Shown here: positions 57,622 through 64,000 of the stretch, one piece after another | How the letters are laid out: every line of letters begins with the position of its first letter | Numbering within the stretch: position 1 is the first letter of the stretch | NCBI RefSeq assembly: GCF_003201835.2 | Contig: NZ_CP029289.2 | Coordinates: 1,054,001-1,118,000, forward strand | Length of the DNA: 64,000 nucleotides | From: Acidianus brierleyi | GTDB taxonomy: Archaea; Thermoproteota; Thermoprotei_A; Sulfolobales; Sulfolobaceae | Direction: 5' to 3' | Translations under genes and position numbers: made by a program | Notes under the pieces: model-generated | What the model was told of the DNA's origin: nothing | The model's database searches: none | The model's input: only the letters and a program-made list of their open reading frames with translations

Positions 57622-58602
57622 TTAAAACACCGGTAAATCTGGATTTATGTTCTTTATTATCCATGACGTATTAATGTATTGAGGAGCCTCGCCATTAATA
57701 ATTAACTTAATCATTTGAATGGAGTAAACTGCTAAAGGACCAGGTTCATTCATTAGATTTGCAGGCATTCCTTCGGATAGAATATATATTCTGTGTTCTT
57801 TATACGCTGTTACATTTTGTATTCCCGGTAAATGTGAGATCAAATATTCGGTATAACTAACGTTATAAATTTCTTGAACAATTATGACGTGAGGATTACT
57901 TTCTATTAGTTGCGATGGATCTAACACTGGATAATCAGAATATCCAGCAAAGACGTTTATCCCTCCTGATAACGAAATAATATTGCTAATGAAAGTATTA
58001 CCTCCCGCTGTATAAAACTCTTCATTAGGACATATCCATAATAAATAAGCTACTGTAGAATTTCCACTCGTTGTAAAATTGCTTATTTTAGAATTCATCC
58101 AGTTTATTAATTCCTGGCTTTGATTAGTAGAGTTAAATATGTTTCCTAAATATTTTATGGAATCTTCTATTTGATAAAAGTTTGAAGCATAATCATTATT
58201 AGTTAGAACTAAGTGGAGACCACTAGCGTTGAGTTTTCCTACATAGGAGCCTAAAAGTCCAATCTCTCCCACGACTTTTGTTGGATTTAATGAAACAATT
58301 CCAGAAATATTAGGAGGATAAATTTGTTGAAATATGGTAACATTTGATGGCAATTGTGATGTCATATTTAGATATTTTAAAAGTTGATAAGAATATTCAT
58401 CAATTCCAATTATATGTTTACCTAGACCTAAAGAAACTAATATTTGAGTATCACTAGGAGCTAAAGATACTATTCTTTGAGTATTTTGTTGAGCTGTGAT
58501 TATTACAGATGATGGAGATTTTGTTTTAATATAATCATATAATGTTAATCCAGCTATAGCTACTAAAACTACAATGAGAATAGCTATATACTCTGATTTC
58601 AT
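57622..58602 (-). CDS. Cobalamin/siderophore-binding protein (BtuF-like)
   Basis: A 326-residue extracellular protein with an N-terminal membrane anchor (about 4-24), a Ser/Thr linker and a type III periplasmic-binding fold: RIVSLAPSDTQILVSLGLG, then IIGIDEYS, STVAYLLWICPNEEFYTAGGN and YKEHRIYILSEGMP. Sequons are abundant. It delivers the ligand to the permease encoded next. The order and the cbiZ-like gene suggest corrinoid, but iron chelates cannot be excluded. Confidence 0.85.
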   Translation of the reverse strand: MKSEYIAILIVVLVAIAGLTLYDYIKTKSPSSVIITAQQNTQRIVSLAPSDTQILVSLGLGKHIIGIDEYSYQLLKYLNMTSQLPSNVTIFQQIYPPNISGIVSLNPTKVVGEIGLLGSYVGKLNASGLHLVLTNNDYASNFYQIEDSIKYLGNIFNSTNQSQELINWMNSKISNFTTSGNSTVAYLLWICPNEEFYTAGGNTFISNIISLSGGINVFAGYSDYPVLDPSQLIESNPHVIIVQEIYNVSYTEYLISHLPGIQNVTAYKEHRIYILSEGMPANLMNEPGPLAVYSIQMIKLIINGEAPQYINTSWIIKNINPDLPVF

Positions 58603-58607
58603 ATTCT

Positions 58608-58624
58608 TTGGATAGCCTATCCAA
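58608..58624. promoter_or_regulatory. Operator-like palindrome before BtuF-like gene
   Basis: On the minus strand TTGGATAGGCTATCCAA is a perfect 8+1+8 inverted repeat 6-22 bases before the ATG at 58602, just downstream of a TATA-like AATTTTATTA. Such a position is typical of a repressor operator on a near-leaderless promoter. Confidence 0.5.
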
Positions 58625-58637
58625 CTAATAAAATTTT

Positions 58638-59309
58638 CTAATGTTTATCTTCTCTTTCACATTTAGCTCTATAATCACAATAATCACACTGCCATCTCAT
58701 TTCAGGATTATTCTTAGCCTCTGCTGATGGAAGAGTTTTCCTCATAAGATAATTATGTAGATCTTCTACTCGCTTTACAGTTTCATTATATAAATCTTGG
58801 TCAAATTCTACTTCAAATTCTTCAATCTCGAAATTCCCTCTATCTACATAGAGAAGTATACCCTTAGAGTTAGGAAATGCCTTAAGATATAGATTCAGTT
58901 GGGCCCTATGTTCCTTTTTAGGTATATATCTTTTTAGTTTCTTCTCTTCTACGTCTTCTACAGTTTTCACTTCAATGACATATCTAGTTCTTCCTACCGA
59001 AACTAAGATTATGTCATCGGCTCTTCCAGTTATGACTATATTGTCTGATGGATGTGGTATTCTAACGGGTACTTCGCTCATTACTTTTATATTTTCCTCT
59101 TTTTTTAAGATATCCGCAATAAATTCATGAATTATTGTACCCAAGATAGTTATTTTAGCACTGTCTAAAGTTTGAGGTATTGGAGAAATTCTGGAATAAT
59201 ACTGTTTCCTCATGCAATTCCAAATTTGTGAAGGCCAATATTCGCCTTCATAAAATTCTGAAATAGAAGTTGAACTTAAGTGTTTGTAAATTATTTCCTT
59301 AACTACCAT
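58638..59309 (-). CDS. Cas4-family nuclease, stand-alone
   Basis: A 223-residue Cas4/DUF83 protein of the PD-(D/E)XK type. Cys ligands for the iron-sulfur cluster are C32 (WNCMRKQYY) and the C-terminal CDYCDYRAKC. Catalytic residues are H61, D98/D99 (TGRADDI), E113-V-K115 (IEVKT) and Q137 (AQLNLYL). No CRISPR array or other cas gene is in the window. It would be a 5'-3' DNA exonuclease in repair or spacer acquisition, depending on the rest of the genome. Confidence 0.88.
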   Translation of the reverse strand: MVVKEIIYKHLSSTSISEFYEGEYWPSQIWNCMRKQYYSRISPIPQTLDSAKITILGTIIHEFIADILKKEENIKVMSEVPVRIPHPSDNIVITGRADDIILVSVGRTRYVIEVKTVEDVEEKKLKRYIPKKEHRAQLNLYLKAFPNSKGILLYVDRGNFEIEEFEVEFDQDLYNETVKRVEDLHNYLMRKTLPSAEAKNNPEMRWQCDYCDYRAKCEREDKH

Positions 59310-59408
59310 AATATATAATTATATGAATTATTTTTATCTCTATATGAAGGTTTTTACGGTCTAAAAAAAGTTTTTAATCTTAAAGTTTTGGCTATAATTT
59401 GAGATTTC

Positions 59409-60425
59409 TTGGAGAAGAAGGAAATATGGAACAAATTTCTTTTACCAATAATGGAGAATTTTGCTGCTCCTTATTCCGTCTTAAGGAGAATTTTCCCTCA
59501 AATATTTTTACTTGGATTAATAGTATATTTCAATTCACTAATATTTGTATATTTTCAGCATCTAGACTGGATATCTGCAATATACGCAGGCATAAATGTA
59601 GTAACTACTGTTGGGTTATATGCACCAAATATAAATCAAATGCCAAGTACAGAAAAATTATTCCTTACAGTTACAATAATATTCGCAGTAGGATTGTACG
59701 CAAGTATGGTGCAATCAATAGTATCCACAGTAGTGAAAAGGAGTACATGGTTAGATGCCAAAGCTAGATGGAGGGGATCGCATATGAGATCACATACAGT
59801 AGTTATAGGGAAAGGAGAAGTAATCCTAAGTTCTGCAAAAAGATTAGAAAAATTGGGAGTAGATTACGTAGTTTTAACGTCGTCTAAAGAAATTTCTGAT
59901 TCATTAAAAAGTGATAGAGTAATTCTAGGTGATCCGACAAAGGATAAAGATCTTCTAGATGCAGGTATAATGGAAGCTAAAAACGCGATTATATGTATGG
60001 ATGACGACATGAATACCTTATTAGTAACTCTAAAAGTTCAAAAGCTAAATCCTCCGTTAAGTGTAATAGCTGTAGTAAAAAACGAGAATATAGCAGATGA
60101 GTTCAAGACTGCAGGAGCAGACATTGTAATACCTTATGAGGAAATAGTAGGCAGAATAACAGCTGCAGCAGCAGTGTCAAATAACGTAGCTGGTTTAATT
60201 TTCTCAATGAATAAAGTAAGGGAAGATATAGTCATTGGAGTATTTGATATAAAAAACAAAATAATGATTAAGGACTTACCTAAAGAAGTTATACCTCTTG
60301 CAATAGTTAAAGACGGAAAAATAAATCCATACTTTTCTAAAGATACTGAATTAGAACAAGGAGAATCATTAATAATTTTAGGTAATCCTTCTTCTTTTAA
60401 AAGAGTAAGAGATATCGTAGGTTAA
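59409..60425 (+). CDS. Potassium channel-like protein with TrkA-N domain
   Basis: A 338-residue protein with TTG start. Two helices (about 30-48 and 83-108) flank a pore-like loop, then a Rossmann RCK domain from HTVVIGKGEVI (about 129) and a TrkA-C-like end (ITAAAAVSNNV onward). The filter region reads TTVGLYAP (66-73) instead of TVGYGD, so K+ selectivity is doubtful. A TATA-like TTTTTAAT lies about 32-39 bases before the TTG. The 3' end overlaps the convergent regulator by four bases. Confidence 0.75.
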   Translation: MEKKEIWNKFLLPIMENFAAPYSVLRRIFPQIFLLGLIVYFNSLIFVYFQHLDWISAIYAGINVVTTVGLYAPNINQMPSTEKLFLTVTIIFAVGLYASMVQSIVSTVVKRSTWLDAKARWRGSHMRSHTVVIGKGEVILSSAKRLEKLGVDYVVLTSSKEISDSLKSDRVILGDPTKDKDLLDAGIMEAKNAIICMDDDMNTLLVTLKVQKLNPPLSVIAVVKNENIADEFKTAGADIVIPYEEIVGRITAAAAVSNNVAGLIFSMNKVREDIVIGVFDIKNKIMIKDLPKEVIPLAIVKDGKINPYFSKDTELEQGESLIILGNPSSFKRVRDIVG

Positions 60426-61189
60426 GAAAAATCGTAGCTATATGTTACCATTAGTTCTGCTTCCTTATCAAATTCTCTCATTTTATCAGTATATCTTTTT
60501 ATTTCTTCCATATCATTGGCAATATTAACAAATATACCTGCTTTATTGTCGCTTATTTCCCTAAAGTTTATTTCAGAAAAAAGTTTTCTAGCGATTTCCA
60601 CGTTTTTAGTAAAAATAGCAAACATTGAAATACCTGCTTTATTCAAGTCGACTACTGGAATTAATCTCATAAAATTTTTATTAATTAAATATCTTATATG
60701 TCTTCTAACCGTTTTTGATGAGACTTTAATTTTCTCAGATATTTGAATGCTTTCTATCTTTGGGTCATCCTTCATTATTGAAACTAATTTAAAATCAAAA
60801 TTGGACGGACTATAAGGATACTGCGTAGGAATATATATCATTTCTGGTGTCCCTAATTCTTCTGACATGGAATTTATTTTAGATTTAAGATCTTCAATAC
60901 TTTTGGACTCTATTTCATAAATGGTAGTTCTTTCCAGACATTCGAACTTGGCAATATATTCTCCGTTCCAATTTTTGTAGTTTTTAAATGCTACATATCC
61001 GTGATATTTCCCATAAAAATTAGGATTTATGTACAGAGAAATTTTCCTTATTATTCCATCAGATAGTAATTTATCAATCCTATAATTTACTGCAGGAGGT
61101 GATATACCTAGCTTTTTAGCTATAAATCTTTGAGAGGAGTTATAATCCTTTAATAGCATAAGTAAAATCTTTCTGTTTAATTCGTCCAT
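60422..61189 (-). CDS. Lrp/AsnC-type regulator with two winged helices
   Basis: A 255-residue DNA-binding protein. The N-terminal wHTH (1-55: NRKILLMLLKDYNSSQRFIA, then KLGISPPAVNYRIDKLL) is of the AsnC type; a second wHTH lies at about 145-190 (QISEKIKVSSKTVRRHIRYL). Each is followed by an alpha/beta part resembling a RAM/ACT-like domain. I chose ATG 61189 because the family starts MDELNRK and TATATTTTTC is about 25-33 bases upstream. ACCATA and TATGGT arms (61190-61195 and 61215-61220) flank the promoter and could be an autoregulatory site. Confidence 0.78.
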   Translation of the reverse strand: MDELNRKILLMLLKDYNSSQRFIAKKLGISPPAVNYRIDKLLSDGIIRKISLYINPNFYGKYHGYVAFKNYKNWNGEYIAKFECLERTTIYEIESKSIEDLKSKINSMSEELGTPEMIYIPTQYPYSPSNFDFKLVSIMKDDPKIESIQISEKIKVSSKTVRRHIRYLINKNFMRLIPVVDLNKAGISMFAIFTKNVEIARKLFSEINFREISDNKAGIFVNIANDMEEIKRYTDKMREFDKEAELMVTYSYDFS

Positions 61190-61319
61190 ACCATAAATAT
61201 GTAAAAGAAAAATATATGGTTTGATTATTATCATGCTTAACAAAAGTCACCAATTTTTATTAATACAATAAAAATTTTATGTAAAATAGCTTTTAAGCTT
61301 TTTAGCAAAGTTTAAGCTC

Positions 61320-61502
61320 ATGGCAAGAAAATATTGTCCAATATGCAAAAAAGTTGTAGACGAAAAACTAGTTAAAGAAGGTAAAAAGGTTACTAAAATG
61401 TGTCCAAATTGCGGTTATATCTTTATTTCGTACGAGATAGGAAAAGGATATATCGAATCAAATAACGATAAAAAGTTCGAAGAAAAAACCGTTTCTAAAT
61501 AA
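61320..61502 (+). CDS. Small zinc-ribbon protein
   Basis: A 60-residue protein with CPICKK and CPNCGY spaced as a single zinc ribbon (residues 6-9 and 26-29), followed by a charged tail. The function is unknown; the motif resembles zinc ribbons of transcription or translation factors. TATA TTTTAAGC at 61291-61298 within the palindrome AGCTTTTAAGCT is 25 bases before the ATG, giving a leaderless mRNA. Confidence 0.75.
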   Translation: MARKYCPICKKVVDEKLVKEGKKVTKMCPNCGYIFISYEIGKGYIESNNDKKFEEKTVSK

Positions 61503-61536
61503 AAAGTTTATTTATCCTAACTATTTTTCTTCTCTT

Positions 61537-62781
61537 ATGCAAACTCTTACAGAAAAGATACTTAGTAGGGCTGCAGGAAAAAACGTATCTCCTGGAGATG
61601 TAACTGAAATCAACACCGACATAGTAGCTTTTCATGATCTAACAGGATATCATGTTATAGAAGTAATGGAGAAAGCTGGATTAGAAAAAATATTTGATAA
61701 ATCAAAGATAGTAATAGCTTTTGATCATTTAGCTCCTCCCCCAGATATAAGGAGTGCGGAAATTCAAGAATACATAAGAAAATTCGTAAAAAGTATGGGA
61801 TTACCAAACTTTCACGATATAAATTTTGGAATATTACATGAGATATTAATAGAGAGATACGCAAATCCTGGTCAAGTAATAGTTGCAGCAGATAGTCATA
61901 CTACAACTTCTGGCGCAGTAGGTGCATTTGCACAAGGTATGGGAGCTACTGATATAGCAGCAGCTGTAATTACTGGAAAAACTTGGTTGATGGTTCCAGA
62001 GCCATTCAAAGTTAATCTAAAAGGAGAACCGGCAAAATGGATTAATGGCAAGGATGTAGCTTTGAAAATTTTAGGTGAATTTAAGGCTGACTATTTTAAT
62101 GGTATGTCAATAGAAGTGCACGTAGAGAATCCAAAAAGTTTCCCAATGGATTATAGAGCTACCGTATCAAATATGGGAATTGAAATGAACGCTGATGCTC
62201 TAATGTTTGTACCCGATGAAGAGACTATAAATTACATTAAAACAATGAGAGGATATGAACCACAAACGGTAAAGCCAGATGAAAATGCAAAGTACACAGA
62301 TGAATATGAGATTGAGTTAGATAAAATGGAACCTTTAGTAGCTGCTCCTTCAAGTGTAGATAACGTTAGAACTGCAAGAGAAGTTGAAGGAACTGAAGTA
62401 GACCAAGTATATATAGGCTCATGCACTAATGGGAGATTAAGTGACTTTGAAACTGCAGCAAAGATAATGAAAGGAAAGAAAGTAAAAAGTAGATGCATAG
62501 CGATACCTGCTTCTTATGAAATGTTTAAGAAAGCAATGGATTTAGGATATATAGAAACGTTAGTAAATTCTGGTTGTATAGTAACATATGGAACTTGCGG
62601 TCCATGTTTAGGTGGTCATTTCGGAGTAGCAGGACCTGGAGAAACTATAGTATCTACAAGTTCTAGAAACTTCAAAGGAAGGATGGGTAGCGTAGATTCT
62701 AAAGTATACTTATCAGGCCCTGCAGTCGCAGCTGCAACTGCAATAGAAGGAAAAATAGTAGATCCGAGGGATGTAGAATGA
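61537..62781 (+). CDS. leuC: 3-isopropylmalate/homoaconitate dehydratase large subunit
   Basis: A 414-residue aconitase-family subunit. [4Fe-4S] cluster ligands are C296 (GSCTNGR), C354 and C357 (TCGPCLGG). HTTTSGAVGAFAQGMGATD and SDHLAPPP-like FDHLAPPPDIR are substrate-site motifs. The archaeal isopropylmalate isomerase also serves as homoaconitase in some Sulfolobales, so leucine and lysine roles are both possible. Its stop overlaps the start of the small subunit gene (ATGA). Confidence 0.93.
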   Translation: MQTLTEKILSRAAGKNVSPGDVTEINTDIVAFHDLTGYHVIEVMEKAGLEKIFDKSKIVIAFDHLAPPPDIRSAEIQEYIRKFVKSMGLPNFHDINFGILHEILIERYANPGQVIVAADSHTTTSGAVGAFAQGMGATDIAAAVITGKTWLMVPEPFKVNLKGEPAKWINGKDVALKILGEFKADYFNGMSIEVHVENPKSFPMDYRATVSNMGIEMNADALMFVPDEETINYIKTMRGYEPQTVKPDENAKYTDEYEIELDKMEPLVAAPSSVDNVRTAREVEGTEVDQVYIGSCTNGRLSDFETAAKIMKGKKVKSRCIAIPASYEMFKKAMDLGYIETLVNSGCIVTYGTCGPCLGGHFGVAGPGETIVSTSSRNFKGRMGSVDSKVYLSGPAVAAATAIEGKIVDPRDVE

Positions 62782-63260
62782 TAGTAGAAGGTCCAGTTAT
62801 GAAATTTGGAGATAAAATAGATACAGATATTATAATTCCAGCAAGACACTTGAAATATACAGATCCACAATATTTGGCTCAACATGCCATGGAACCTATA
62901 GATCCTGAGTTCTACAAAAAAGCGTCAAAGGGCGTAATAATAGTTGCAGGGAAGGTTTTTGGAATGGGATCGTCTAGGGAACAAGCTGCAATAGCACTTA
63001 AAGCTGCTGGTGTAAAAGCCATAATAGCAGAAAGTTTTGCCAGAATATTTTACAGGAATTGTATAAATAACGGACTTCCAGTAGTAGTATTACCTAAAGC
63101 TAAAGACGAAATTAAGGAGGGAGACAATGTCAAGGTTAATGTAGAAACAGGAGAAATAATTGTGGGAAATAGAGTACTTAAAGGAAGAGGAATATCAGGA
63201 ATGGCATTGGAAATTCTAAAATCTGGTGGATTAATGGATTATATAAAAAGCATAAAATAA
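62778..63260 (+). CDS. leuD: 3-isopropylmalate/homoaconitate dehydratase small subunit
   Basis: A 160-residue partner subunit: GPVMKFGDKIDTDIIIPARHL with the DTD-I-IP motif and GMGSSREQAAIALKAAG with the substrate-contacting Ser-Arg. It overlaps leuC by four bases and forms the heterodimer that isomerises 2-isopropylmalate to 3-isopropylmalate. The specificity loop after IIPARHLKY is of the archaeal type. Confidence 0.93.
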   Translation: MIVEGPVMKFGDKIDTDIIIPARHLKYTDPQYLAQHAMEPIDPEFYKKASKGVIIVAGKVFGMGSSREQAAIALKAAGVKAIIAESFARIFYRNCINNGLPVVVLPKAKDEIKEGDNVKVNVETGEIIVGNRVLKGRGISGMALEILKSGGLMDYIKSIK

Positions 63261-63313
63261 AATATATAACAATTTAATCATATAGCATTAATATACCATA
63301 AATATTTTTCAAA

Positions 63314-64000
<687 letters not shown>

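Noticed and set aside
59399..59767. Overlapping plus-strand frame inside the K+ channel-like gene
   Set aside because: It is a shifted frame of the channel gene with no recognisable protein; the channel frame has RCK motifs.

Overview
The window is AT-rich archaeal DNA from the order Sulfolobales, with small intergenic gaps, many apparently leaderless promoters and two box C/D sRNA genes. The order is indicated by a cbsAB-soxL-soxN-odsN respiratory cluster, a DoxB-like terminal oxidase subunit, PaREP1 and DUF3834-type proteins, separate GMP synthase subunits and heavily N-glycosylated secreted proteins. The low GC and DoxB-like gene fit an Acidianus- or Sulfurisphaera-like organism better than Metallosphaera; this is inference. 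No tRNA, rRNA or CRISPR array was seen.

Layout. 1-5.2 kb: the cbsA (5' cut by the window) to odsN respiratory cluster. 5.3-9.5 kb: a glycosyltransferase, small membrane proteins, an SPFH protein and an MFS transporter. 9.5-16.7 kb: a GH15 glycosidase, a NiCoT-like permease, an MscS channel, two tandem C/D sRNAs, a low-complexity zinc-ribbon protein and a PAP2 phosphatase. 16.7-17.5 kb: gene-poor DNA with a 16-bp inverted repeat and a GC-rich transposase remnant. 17.5-22.7 kb: an ECF transporter resembling YkoE-D-C, with its double ATPase broken by a frameshift, a class V aminotransferase and TenA. 22.8-27.5 kb: PaREP1, nadC, guaA amidotransferase subunit, a frameshifted DUF3834 gene and a HypE/PurM-like protein. 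27.5-33.3 kb: a secreted PNGase A-like glycoamidase next to a giant sedolisin protease. 33.4-38.2 kb: exonuclease III, DsrE-like and NifX-like proteins, a K+ channel and an amino-acid permease. 38.3-47.5 kb: a second GH15 enzyme with an MFS partner, a membrane Ser/Thr kinase facing a TPR protein, an EamA transporter and an FAD oxidoreductase. 47.6-50.5 kb: a HerA-like/NurA-like pair. 50.5-58.6 kb: a CbiZ-like amidohydrolase, a DoxB-like oxidase subunit, an MFS transporter, an Asp/Glu racemase-superfamily enzyme, a HEPN-type protein and a BtuFCD-like importer. 58.6-64 kb: a stand-alone Cas4, a K+ channel-like protein, a double-HTH Lrp-type regulator, leuCD and a KaiC/RadA-like ATPase cut by the window end.

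Functional groups: quinol-linked respiration; uptake and salvage of cobamide (BtuFCD plus CbiZ) and probably thiamin precursors (ECF plus TenA); scavenging of glycoproteins (PNGase plus sedolisin); alpha-glucan or trehalose breakdown (two GH15); and DNA processing (ExoIII, HerA/NurA, Cas4). Nine convergent gene pairs overlap at their 3' ends. Short palindromes sit between TATA box and start codon at several genes and are candidate operators.
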